A stretch of DNA of 64,000 nt from Marisediminicola senii. Lineage in GTDB: Bacteria > Actinomycetota > Actinomycetes > Actinomycetales > Microbacteriaceae. The stretch is taken from positions 148,790 to 212,789 of the forward strand of contig NZ_JAALGE010000002.1 in NCBI RefSeq assembly GCF_011057645.1, written 5' to 3'. The first letter of the stretch is position 1. Each line of letters begins with the position of its first letter. This document shows, piece after piece, positions 18,540-24,891 of the stretch. Made by a program: the position numbers and the translations under genes. The notes under the pieces were generated by a model. The model did not search any database and was not told the origin of the DNA. It saw nothing but the letters and a program-made list of their open reading frames with translations.

Positions 18540-19028
18540 CTAGCGCGCCCAGCCCACGAAGCTGTCGCCGGTGCGGAGCGTTCGCTGCACCGACCGTCGC
18601 TGCTTCGGTTCGAGGCCGGCCGCGATGGCGCGGACCAGCCAGCTGTTGACCGATATGCCGTCGGCGGCGGCCGCGTCGTCGACCCGCGCCTTGAGGGCGT
18701 CGGGCAGGCGCAGCGTGGTGCGCGAGGTGCTCGCGTCGTCGTAGTCGATCGACGACCCGCCGCGCTCGTCGCCCTCGGGTTCTGCGGCCGGTGGGGTCAC
18801 GACGAACTCGACGTCGCGGCCGCGCAGGCGCAGGTCGACCGATCCGGGTGCGAGGTCACGGGTGATCTCGCCGGCCGCGGCCGACAGGGCGTCGAGCAGC
18901 ACGAGCCGGGTGGCAGCGTCGAGGCCGGTGGCGAGTCGTTCGGCGGCGGCACGGGTGTCGTCCGTGCCGTTCGCCGCGGCATCCATCAGGTGGCGCTGCA
19001 GGTCGGTGACGTACTGCTCGAGTTCCAT
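18540..19028 (-). CDS. Ribbon-helix-helix (HicB/Arc-like) regulator
   Basis: A 162-residue protein. Residues 1-100 form an alpha/beta domain (ELEQYVTDLQRHLMDAA near the start). The last 60 hold a ribbon-helix-helix motif, TTLRLPDALKARVDDAAAADG followed by SVNSWLVRAIAAGL, as in HicB-type proteins. No HicA toxin gene is nearby, so it is better read as a transcription factor for the following DUF4097-exporter genes. The ATG at 19028 has no ribosome site but lies six bases after a CATACT -10, which suggests a leaderless mRNA. A phased operator array overlaps this promoter, so autorepression is likely. Confidence 0.82.
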   Translation of the reverse strand: MELEQYVTDLQRHLMDAAANGTDDTRAAAERLATGLDAATRLVLLDALSAAAGEITRDLAPGSVDLRLRGRDVEFVVTPPAAEPEGDERGGSSIDYDDASTSRTTLRLPDALKARVDDAAAADGISVNSWLVRAIAAGLEPKQRRSVQRTLRTGDSFVGWAR

Positions 19029-19034
19029 GCGTCG

Positions 19035-19063
19035 AGTATGACACCACAATGGTGTCATTACAA
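19035..19063 (-). promoter_or_regulatory. Promoter of the RHH regulator operon, leaderless
   Basis: TTGTAA, 17 bases, CATACT on the minus strand. The -10 ends six bases before the ATG at 19028. The perfect palindrome 19039-19057 fills the spacer. Confidence 0.6.
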
Positions 19064-19089
19064 GGATGAGTGGTGTCAGAATGGTGCCA
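19039..19089. promoter_or_regulatory. Four-half-site operator array for the RHH regulator
   Basis: TGACACCA (19039-19046) and TGGTGTCA (19050-19057) form a perfect palindrome. TGGTGTCA recurs at 19071-19078, and TGGTGCCA at 19082-19089. Start-to-start distances are 11, 21 and 11 bases, so all half-sites face the same side of the helix. This is as expected for cooperative binding of RHH dimers. Confidence 0.7.
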
Positions 19090-19103
19090 CTGGCGATTGC
19101 CCG

Positions 19104-19349
19104 CTATCGCGGCGGGTCACCGGGCCCATCACCGTAGCCGTCCCCTCGGTCGCGCTCGCCCGGATCGTCGCCCCGCTCGTCGCGCCTCGTGCCGTCGCCG
19201 GGGTTGTCGCGAAAGTACCGCACCGCCTGGTAGACGATCACCGCGAAGCTGGCGAGGGCGATCGCCCCGAACGCGAACGGCGCCCACGCCGGAAAATCGC
19301 CACCGGGAATCACGAACAGGGGCAGCGACGTGGCGATGGCGGGCAGCAT
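19104..19349 (-). CDS. Small single-pass membrane protein
   Basis: An 81-residue protein with one hydrophobic segment (about residues 20-45, WAPFAFGAIALASFAVIVYQA). A strongly charged C-terminal tail rich in D, G and R follows (DNPGDGTRRDERGDDPGERD). No family is recognised. The ATG at 19347-19349 begins the hydrophobic part; the longer open frame upstream lacks coding character. It is convergent with nothing and runs toward the RHH promoter. Confidence 0.5.
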   Translation of the reverse strand: MLPAIATSLPLFVIPGGDFPAWAPFAFGAIALASFAVIVYQAVRYFRDNPGDGTRRDERGDDPGERDRGDGYGDGPGDPPR

Positions 19350-19467
19350 TAGCCCATTCTCCCAAGAAGCCGGCGGGGTGGATGCCGCATCCGACGTACA
19401 TCGAACGGCCGTGGCGCCCATCGCCCCCCGGTGCCAGCATGGACGCACCACACGGAAGGCGGCCGCC

Positions 19468-20040
19468 ATGTCCATCATTCGCACCACGCCGGAGTCGGAG
19501 GCCACCGGGCTGGTGGCCAAGCTGTACGCGGGTGATGTGCACGATCAGGGTTACGTCGGGTCGCACACCAAGGCGCTGAGCCTCAACCCCGGGGCCGTCG
19601 CCGCGTGGGACGACCTGATCGCCGCGATCGCCGGCCCGATGGACAAGCGCCGGTACGAGTTGATCACCCTCGCCGCCGCGCGCGCCCTGCGCTCCAGGCA
19701 CTGCATGCTCGCACACGGCCGCCGATCGCTGCTCTACTTCGACGAGCCGCAGCTGGTGCGCATCGCCCTGGACTACCGAGACGCCGACCTGAGCGAGGCG
19801 GAGGTCGAGATGATGCGGTTCAGCGAGCGGGTGAGCGTGGATGCCGCGGCGATGACCGACGCCGACAGCGAACGCCTGCGCGCCGTCGGATTCAGCGACC
19901 GTGAGATCGTCGACATCGCGCTCGCCGCCGCCGCGCGCAACTTCTACAGCCGGGCGGTGCAGGCCCTCGCCGTCGACGTCGACACTCCCCCCGACATCAG
20001 CGACGAGCTGCGGTCGGCGCTCGACCCGGATGGCGCGTAA
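19468..20040 (+). CDS. Carboxymuconolactone decarboxylase (AhpD-like) family protein
   Basis: A 190-residue all-helical protein of the CMD/AhpD superfamily. The active-site region reads AARALRSRHCMLAHGR. One cysteine and a histidine (C-x3-H) are present, but not the CxxC pair of true AhpD. A peroxidase or unknown oxidoreductase role is the usual guess. The ATG at 19468 has GGAAGG upstream. Confidence 0.85.
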   Translation: MSIIRTTPESEATGLVAKLYAGDVHDQGYVGSHTKALSLNPGAVAAWDDLIAAIAGPMDKRRYELITLAAARALRSRHCMLAHGRRSLLYFDEPQLVRIALDYRDADLSEAEVEMMRFSERVSVDAAAMTDADSERLRAVGFSDREIVDIALAAAARNFYSRAVQALAVDVDTPPDISDELRSALDPDGA

Positions 20041-20096
20041 GCGGGCAGCACTCAGTGCCCCGGTACCGCAGTGCCGCGCCGCAGTACCGCAGCGCG

Positions 20097-20108
20097 TATG
20101 GTGCAGCC
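20097..20108 (+). promoter_or_regulatory. -10 hexamer of a leaderless start
   Basis: TATGGT followed by exactly six bases and the ATG at 20109. No ribosome site is present. Confidence 0.5.
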
Positions 20109-20534
20109 ATGGCATCCCGCACCCCGTCCCGCAGTTCCCGCATCGCCCGCACCATCGGACGCATCGTGCTCGGCGCCGTGCTGCTCCTCGCCGGCATCGG
20201 CCACCTCACCACCGCGCGGGAGGCATTCCAGGCGCAGGTGCCCGATTGGGTGCCGCTCGACAAGGACTTCGTGGTCGTCGCGTCGGGGGTCGTCGAGATC
20301 GCGTTGGGGGCACTCCTCATCGTGTCGAAGCGGTTCCGGGTTCCCGTCGGGTGGGCCGCGGCAGCGTTCTTCGTCGCAATCTTTCCGGGCAACGTCTCGC
20401 AGTTCGTCACGCGCACGGATTCGCTCGGCCTCGAGAGTGACCTCGCGCGCGGCATCCGGCTGCCGTTCCAACCCCTGCTCGTACTCTGGGCCCTCTGGTC
20501 GACCGGCGCGTGGCGGGCCTGGCGCAACCGCTGA
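20109..20534 (+). CDS. DoxX-like small membrane protein
   Basis: A 141-residue protein with four hydrophobic segments. It opens with IARTIGRIVLGAVLLLAGIGHL and contains PLDKDFVVVASGVVEIALGALL, the DoxX/DUF417-like arrangement. Proteins of this group are linked to redox or lipid membrane functions, but none is proven here. The ATG at 20109 fits a leaderless start; the upstream frame (ATG 20055) is dominated by repeated ACCGCAG-type sequence and is unlikely to be translated. Confidence 0.8.
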   Translation: MASRTPSRSSRIARTIGRIVLGAVLLLAGIGHLTTAREAFQAQVPDWVPLDKDFVVVASGVVEIALGALLIVSKRFRVPVGWAAAAFFVAIFPGNVSQFVTRTDSLGLESDLARGIRLPFQPLLVLWALWSTGAWRAWRNR

Positions 20535-20561
20535 CGGGCACCCGGCCAGTTGCCGCGGCGA

Positions 20562-21131
20562 TCAGCCGTTCTTCGCGGCGGCCTTCGCCGCACGCTTCGT
20601 CTCGCGCACCTTCGCCAGCGACTCGGGGTCGACGATGTCGGCGACCGACCTGAAGGCGTCCTCTTCTCCGTAGGGAGCAGATGCCTCGCGCCAGCCGGCC
20701 GCGGTCAGCCCGAGGCGCTTGCCGAGCAGGGCGAGAAAGATGCGGGCCTTCTGGTCGCCGAAACCGGGCAGGGACTTCAGTCTCCCGAGCACCTCGGCGC
20801 CGTCGGGGTCGCCCTCGGTCCAGATGGATGCCGCGTCGCCGTGCCACTCCGTCGCGACCGCCGTCGCCAGGGCGCGCGTGCGCGTGGCCATCGATCCCGG
20901 AAACCGGTGCACCGCCGGCGTCTCGCGGAACACGGCCTCGAACGCGTCGGGGTCGTACTCCGCGATGGTGGCGGGGGCCAGTCCGCCGATGCGGTCGCGG
21001 ATCTTCGCGGGGCCCGCGAACGCGGCTTCCATCGCGATCTGCTGGTCGAGCAGCATGCCGAGCAGGAGGGCGAATGCGTCGTCGCTGAGAAGGGTGTCTG
21101 CGGCATCGTCGCCGGTGATGTGGAGCGCCAT
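20562..21131 (-). CDS. HhH-GPD family base-excision-repair-like protein
   Basis: A 189-residue protein of the uncharacterised actinobacterial HhH-GPD family. It contains DDAFALLLGMLLDQQIAME at the N-terminal helix, and the helix-hairpin-helix LKSLPGFGDQKARIFLALLG around residues 115-135. A lysine/alanine-rich C-terminal tail (ETKRAAKAAAKNG) probably binds DNA. A glycosylase role is inferred from the fold only. Start ATG at 21131. Confidence 0.88.
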   Translation of the reverse strand: MALHITGDDAADTLLSDDAFALLLGMLLDQQIAMEAAFAGPAKIRDRIGGLAPATIAEYDPDAFEAVFRETPAVHRFPGSMATRTRALATAVATEWHGDAASIWTEGDPDGAEVLGRLKSLPGFGDQKARIFLALLGKRLGLTAAGWREASAPYGEEDAFRSVADIVDPESLAKVRETKRAAKAAAKNG

Positions 21132-21143
21132 CCGGCCATTGTG
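21132..21143 (-). promoter_or_regulatory. -10 hexamer of a leaderless start (HhH-GPD gene)
   Basis: CACAAT on the minus strand lies exactly six bases before the ATG at 21131. No ribosome site is present. Confidence 0.45.
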
Positions 21144-21169
21144 CCATCGGTGCGCCGGCACGAACGGAG

Positions 21170-21181
21170 TAGCGTCATCGG
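21170..21181 (+). promoter_or_regulatory. -10 hexamer of a leaderless start (alpha/beta hydrolase gene)
   Basis: TAGCGT followed by six bases and the ATG at 21182. Confidence 0.55.
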
Positions 21182-21907
21182 ATGCAGATCGCCGTGCCCA
21201 CCTCGCTCGGGCCGGCGCGATTGACGGTCGCCGCGGCATCCACCCCCCGAGCCGTGCTGTGGTTGGGGCACGGTGCAGGCGGGGGCATCGACGCCGTCGA
21301 CCTCGCCGCCATCGCGGCCGTGCTGCCCGCGCACGGGGTGACCGTGGTGCGGGAGGAGCAGCCGTGGCGCGTCGCCGGCAAGCGGGTCGCACCGCGCCCA
21401 GCCACCCTCGACACGGGCTGGCGGGAGTCCGCGGCGGCCGTGGTGCGAATCGCCGGGTCGCTGCCGGTCGTGGTGGGCGGCCGCAGCGCCGGCGCGAGGG
21501 TCGCCTGCCGCACGGCGACCGAGCTGGGTGCGGCGGCGGTGGTGTGCCTGGCGTTTCCGCTGCACCCACCGGGGTCACCCGCGAAGACGCGCATCGACGA
21601 GCTGCTGCTGCCCGCGGTGCCGGTGCTCGTGCTGCAGGGCGACCGCGACACGTTCGGGTCGGCCGCCGCGGTCTCATCCGCGATCGACGCGCACACTCGT
21701 GACGTACGCGACGGCGACGCACACACCGGCAGCGGGCGCATCAGCGGCCCGCGCACCGGCGGGCGTCCGCCGATCGAGGTCGTTCCGGTGCCGGGGGCCG
21801 ACCACTCGATGAGAGTCCTCGCATCGTCGCCGCTCCCGGCCGACGACGTCGCGACCCTCGTCACCGACGCCGTGGCGGCGTTCCTGGTGAGGCATGTCAC
21901 CACCTGA
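21182..21907 (+). CDS. Alpha/beta hydrolase family protein (KANL3/Tex30-like)
   Basis: A 241-residue alpha/beta hydrolase. LWLGHGAGGGIDAVDL supplies the oxyanion region, and VVVGGRSAGARVACRTA is the nucleophile elbow with serine. VLVLQGDRDTFGSA holds the acid, and PGADHSMRV holds the histidine. The triad therefore looks complete. It belongs to the dienelactone-hydrolase-like KANL3/Tex30 group, whose substrate is unknown. It runs divergently from the HhH-GPD gene, both apparently leaderless. Confidence 0.85.
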   Translation: MQIAVPTSLGPARLTVAAASTPRAVLWLGHGAGGGIDAVDLAAIAAVLPAHGVTVVREEQPWRVAGKRVAPRPATLDTGWRESAAAVVRIAGSLPVVVGGRSAGARVACRTATELGAAAVVCLAFPLHPPGSPAKTRIDELLLPAVPVLVLQGDRDTFGSAAAVSSAIDAHTRDVRDGDAHTGSGRISGPRTGGRPPIEVVPVPGADHSMRVLASSPLPADDVATLVTDAVAAFLVRHVTT

Positions 21908-21942
21908 GGCGACTACGAGCGCACCGAATGTCCCCTCCACCC

Positions 21943-21964
21943 GCACAACCGGTCGGGGTTGTGC
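21943..21964 (+). terminator. Hairpin after the hydrolase gene
   Basis: GCACAACC and GGTTGTGC form an eight-base stem with a six-base loop, followed by CTTTAA. It is 35 bases beyond the hydrolase stop. Confidence 0.55.
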
Positions 21965-22062
21965 CTTTAAGCTGTGTGCAGACGGGTGACCCGTCACCGA
22001 CTTGCCGCGACGCGCGCCGTCGCTCCCCCGCACCGCACAGCAGACAAGAAAGAGTCACCTCG

Positions 22063-23253
22063 ATGGAAGTATCACCGCTCGTCTGGGCCCTGACCATTGC
22101 GTTCATCATCGGGCTGCTCGCCTTCGACTTCGTCTTCCACGTGCGCAAGGCGCACATTCCCACGCTGAAGGAAGCGGCCTTCTGGTCGGCGATCTATGTC
22201 GGAATCGCCATCCTGTTCGGCGTCGGCATCCTCGTCTTCGGCGGCGGAACGCCCGGTGGTGAGTACTTCGCCGGGTACATCACCGAGAAGGCACTGTCGG
22301 TCGACAACCTGTTCGTGTTCCTCATCATCATGGCGAGCTTCAAGGTGCCCCGTGAGGACCAGCAGAAGGTGCTGCTCTTCGGCATCGTGTTCGCGCTGAT
22401 CGCCCGCACCGGCTTCATCTTCCTCGGTGCTGCCCTCATCAACAGCTTCGCGTGGATCTTCTACCTGTTCGGTCTCATCCTCATCATCACGGCCGGCAAC
22501 ATGCTCAAGCCGGAGAGCAGCGACGAGCACTCCGCCGACAACTTCATCATCCGGATCGCCAAGAAGCTGTTCCACACCACCGACTACTACGACGGCGACA
22601 AGCTGTTCACCATCCACAACGGCAAGCGTGCGCTCACGCCGATGCTGCTGGTCATGGTCGCCATCGGTGGAACCGACATCCTGTTCGCGCTCGACTCGAT
22701 CCCCGCCATCTTCGGCCTCACGCAGGACGTCTTCATCGTCTTCACCGCCACCGCGTTCTCGCTGCTGGGCCTCCGCCAGCTGTTCTTCCTGATCGACGGA
22801 CTGCTCGACCGGCTCATCTACCTGTCGTACGGACTCGCCGCGATCCTGGCGTTCATCGGCGTCAAGCTCATCCTGCACGCGCTGCACGAGAACAACCTCC
22901 CGTTCATCAACGGCGGCGAGCCCGTTCCCGTGTTCGAGATCGAGACCGGCCTCTCCCTCACCGTCATCCTCGGTGTGCTCATCGTCACGGTCATCGCGTC
23001 GCTGGTGAGCCCGGCCGGGCGCGCGCAGACCGCGATCTCGGGTGCGCGTCGCCACGCGACCGACTACATCGACCTCACGTACACGACCGACATCAACGAG
23101 CGCGTGCGCATCTTCGACAAGCTCGTCGACGAAGAGAAGACGATTGCGGGCGCCCAGCCCAAGTACCGTGCCAAGTTCGAAGAAGACGAGAAGCTGCACA
23201 AGCTCATCGCCGAGGCGCATGCCCAGCACGATGCGGCACTGAAGGACGCGTAG
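22063..23253 (+). CDS. TerC family integral membrane protein
   Basis: A 396-residue TerC/Alx family protein with about nine membrane segments. The conserved TEKALSVDNLFVFLIIMASF and VAIGGTDILFALDSIPAIFG, with acidic residues inside the membrane, identify the family. Members are linked to manganese export or metal insertion during secretion and to tellurium resistance. The C-terminal 90 residues are hydrophilic and charged. ATG at 22063. I looked for a manganese (yybP-ykoY) riboswitch in the 5' region and did not see one. Confidence 0.93.
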   Translation: MEVSPLVWALTIAFIIGLLAFDFVFHVRKAHIPTLKEAAFWSAIYVGIAILFGVGILVFGGGTPGGEYFAGYITEKALSVDNLFVFLIIMASFKVPREDQQKVLLFGIVFALIARTGFIFLGAALINSFAWIFYLFGLILIITAGNMLKPESSDEHSADNFIIRIAKKLFHTTDYYDGDKLFTIHNGKRALTPMLLVMVAIGGTDILFALDSIPAIFGLTQDVFIVFTATAFSLLGLRQLFFLIDGLLDRLIYLSYGLAAILAFIGVKLILHALHENNLPFINGGEPVPVFEIETGLSLTVILGVLIVTVIASLVSPAGRAQTAISGARRHATDYIDLTYTTDINERVRIFDKLVDEEKTIAGAQPKYRAKFEEDEKLHKLIAEAHAQHDAALKDA

Positions 23254-23268
23254 CCCCGCGGGGCCCTG

Positions 23269-23304
23269 GCGGGCGGCATCCACTCATCGGTGGGTGCCGC
23301 CCGC
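23269..23304 (+). terminator. Strong terminator after terC
   Basis: A 15-base stem (GCGGGCGGCATCCAC with GTGGGTGCCGCCCGC, one G-T pair), a six-base loop, then TCTCTC. It begins 16 bases after the stop. Confidence 0.8.
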
Positions 23305-23396
23305 TCTCTCGTGCGCGGGGCGCACAGGGTCGGCGCGCGCCCCGAGCCTTCTCAGGGGCGGGCGGTGATGGCACGATGGCATCGAGGGAGGATGCG

Positions 23397-23972
23397 ATGG
23401 CCATCGAGGTGCGACCGGCCCATGACTTCGACGACGTGGCGACGATGCTCGGGCCGAAGAACCCCGTATCGTCGGTGTGCTGGTGCCTCTCGTGGCGGCT
23501 GGACTCGGCGCAGAACCGCGCACTGACGGGCCCGGCGCGGGCCGACCGGGTGCGCCAGCTCTGTTCACGGCATCTCGCCCCCGGGGTGATCGCCCATCTC
23601 GACGGCGACGTTGCCGGCTGGGCGGGCATCGCGCCCCGATCGGAACTTCACCCGTTCGCGCACTCCCGAAAGATCCCGCACGTCGACGACCTGGCCGTGT
23701 GGTCGCTGTGGTGCATCCGGGTTCGACCGGGGTTTCGCAAGCGCGGCCTCACCCCCGCACTCATGGAGGGCGCCGTCGACTACGCCAGGGAGTCCGGCGC
23801 ACCGGCCGTCGAGGGGTACCCGGTCGACAACGGCGGCCAGAGGGTCGACCTCACCATGGCCTACGTCGGCACCCGCGAGATGTTCGAGCGGGCTGGCTTC
23901 GAGAAGGTCGCCGATACCACCGCGATAGCGGGCGGCTTTCCGCGCATCGTCATGAGGCGGATGCTGGGCTGA
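23397..23972 (+). CDS. GNAT family N-acetyltransferase
   Basis: A 191-residue acetyltransferase. The acetyl-CoA binding motif is visible as LWCIRVRPGFRKRGLTPALME (Arg/Gly-rich pyrophosphate loop), and the C-terminal beta bulge as YVGTREMFERAGFEKVAD. The N-terminal SSVCWCLSWRLDS with two nearby cysteines matches a subgroup of uncharacterised GNATs. The ATG at 23397 follows GGGAGG and is preferred over the ATG at 23376. The substrate is unknown. Confidence 0.88.
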   Translation: MAIEVRPAHDFDDVATMLGPKNPVSSVCWCLSWRLDSAQNRALTGPARADRVRQLCSRHLAPGVIAHLDGDVAGWAGIAPRSELHPFAHSRKIPHVDDLAVWSLWCIRVRPGFRKRGLTPALMEGAVDYARESGAPAVEGYPVDNGGQRVDLTMAYVGTREMFERAGFEKVADTTAIAGGFPRIVMRRMLG

Positions 23973-23973
23973 C

Positions 23974-24014
23974 CGCGCCGTCCAGCATCCTGGCGAGGTG
24001 GATGCTGCGCGGCC
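23974..24014 (+). terminator. Hairpin after the GNAT gene
   Basis: CAGCATCC and GGATGCTG, extended by imperfect GCGC/GCGC pairing, with a nine-base loop. It starts directly behind the stop. Confidence 0.5.
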
Positions 24015-24043
24015 CGTCATCCCTGACGAAAAGTGACTACTGC

Positions 24044-24072
24044 TTGGCAATTCGCGGTGCCATGTGTATCGT
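24044..24072 (+). promoter_or_regulatory. Promoter of the DUF2975-XRE-giant membrane protein operon
   Basis: TTGGCA, 17 bases, TATCGT. A transcript would start near 24079 and give a leader of about 30 bases. Confidence 0.6.
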
Positions 24073-24102
24073 TTGTCGATATTCATATACCGATAGTCGA
24101 TA
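24067..24102. promoter_or_regulatory. Cluster of four TATCG/CGATA elements, candidate operator
   Basis: TATCG at 24067-24071 and CGATA at 24077-24081, 24091-24095 and 24098-24102. They are AT-rich islands that overlap the -10 and the transcript start. They are likely bound by the XRE regulator encoded two genes down. Confidence 0.45.
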
Positions 24103-24109
24103 GGTCACC

Positions 24110-24586
24110 ATGCACAGGGCAACCATCCTCACCCTCAAAACACTTCTCGTCGCCATGATCGCGCTGCTGCTCGCCTGCCAGCTCTTCATGGTTCCGGGCG
24201 TCGCTCGGCAATCCGCGGAACGCTACAGCGATCTCAGCCGGCTCGAGGTGCCCGGCATCGTCGTGGCCGTGCTGTTTCTGCTCTGCGTGCAGGTCGTGCT
24301 CGTCTGCGTGTGGCAGCTCCTGTCGATGGTGCGAGCCGCCAGCATCTTCGGAGACGACGCCTTCCGCTTCGTCGACATCATCCTCGGGTGCATCGTGCTC
24401 GCAACCGTGCTGATCGCGGCATCCGGCGTCATCCTGACCGGCGCGGGCGCGGCATCCCCCTCGATCATGCTGCTGTGCGCCCTGGGCGTCGTCGTGGGAG
24501 CCGGCCTCTCGTTGCTCATCGTGGTGATGCGCGGCCTGCTCAAGAACGCCCGCCAGCTGCAGCAGGACCTCGCCGAGGTCGTCTGA
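24110..24586 (+). CDS. DUF2975 membrane protein
   Basis: A 158-residue protein with four hydrophobic segments, spaced as in DUF2975 (TM1 TLLVAMIALLLACQLFMVPG, then VVAVLFLLCVQVVLVCVWQLL and two more). The conserved motif ASIFGDDAFRFVDIIL lies between TM2 and TM3. DUF2975 proteins are nearly always followed by a small XRE regulator, as here with a TGATG overlap. They are presumed to be membrane partners of that regulator. The ATG at 24110 has a weak AGG ribosome site. Confidence 0.9.
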   Translation: MHRATILTLKTLLVAMIALLLACQLFMVPGVARQSAERYSDLSRLEVPGIVVAVLFLLCVQVVLVCVWQLLSMVRAASIFGDDAFRFVDIILGCIVLATVLIAASGVILTGAGAASPSIMLLCALGVVVGAGLSLLIVVMRGLLKNARQLQQDLAEVV

Positions 24587-24891
24587 TGCCCATCGTCATC
24601 AACCTCGACGTCGAGCTGGCGCGCAAGAAGATGTCGGTCGCCGACCTCGCCGCGGCGATCGACATCACGCCCGTCAATGTCTCCGTGCTCAAGAACGGGC
24701 GGGCCAAGGCGGTGCGGTTCTCCACCCTCGATGCCATCTGCCGCGTGCTCGAATGCCAGCCAGGCGACATCCTGGTCTGGGTTCCCAACGCGGACGCCAC
24801 GTGTGGCGGTGCGGGCCATGGCGGTGCGGGCGCGGGCAGCGCGGGCCGTGCAACCGCTGGAGTCGAAGCCGACGACGCAGGCACGCGATGA
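24586..24891 (+). CDS. Small XRE-family transcriptional regulator (YozG-like)
   Basis: A 101-residue protein. Residues 1-65 form a Cro/C1 helix-turn-helix: LARKKMSVADLAAAIDIT, then NVSVLKNGRAKAVRFSTLDAI and CRVLECQPGDILVW, typical of regulators paired with DUF2975. The last 35 residues are a Gly/Ala-rich tail (GGAGHGGAGAGSAGRA) of low complexity that most YozG-like proteins lack. It overlaps the DUF2975 stop (TGATG), and its own stop overlaps the next start (ATGA). Confidence 0.9.
   Translation: MPIVINLDVELARKKMSVADLAAAIDITPVNVSVLKNGRAKAVRFSTLDAICRVLECQPGDILVWVPNADATCGGAGHGGAGAGSAGRATAGVEADDAGTR

Noticed and set aside
18540..19028. HicAB toxin-antitoxin system
   Set aside because: The RHH part is HicB-like, but no small double-stranded-RNA-binding toxin gene lies on either side, and the neighbours are an exporter operon. 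A regulator is the better reading.
21908..22062. Manganese (yybP-ykoY) riboswitch upstream of terC
   Set aside because: I looked for the conserved blocks of this riboswitch because TerC proteins can be controlled by it, and did not find them; the only structure is a hairpin that fits a terminator of the preceding gene.
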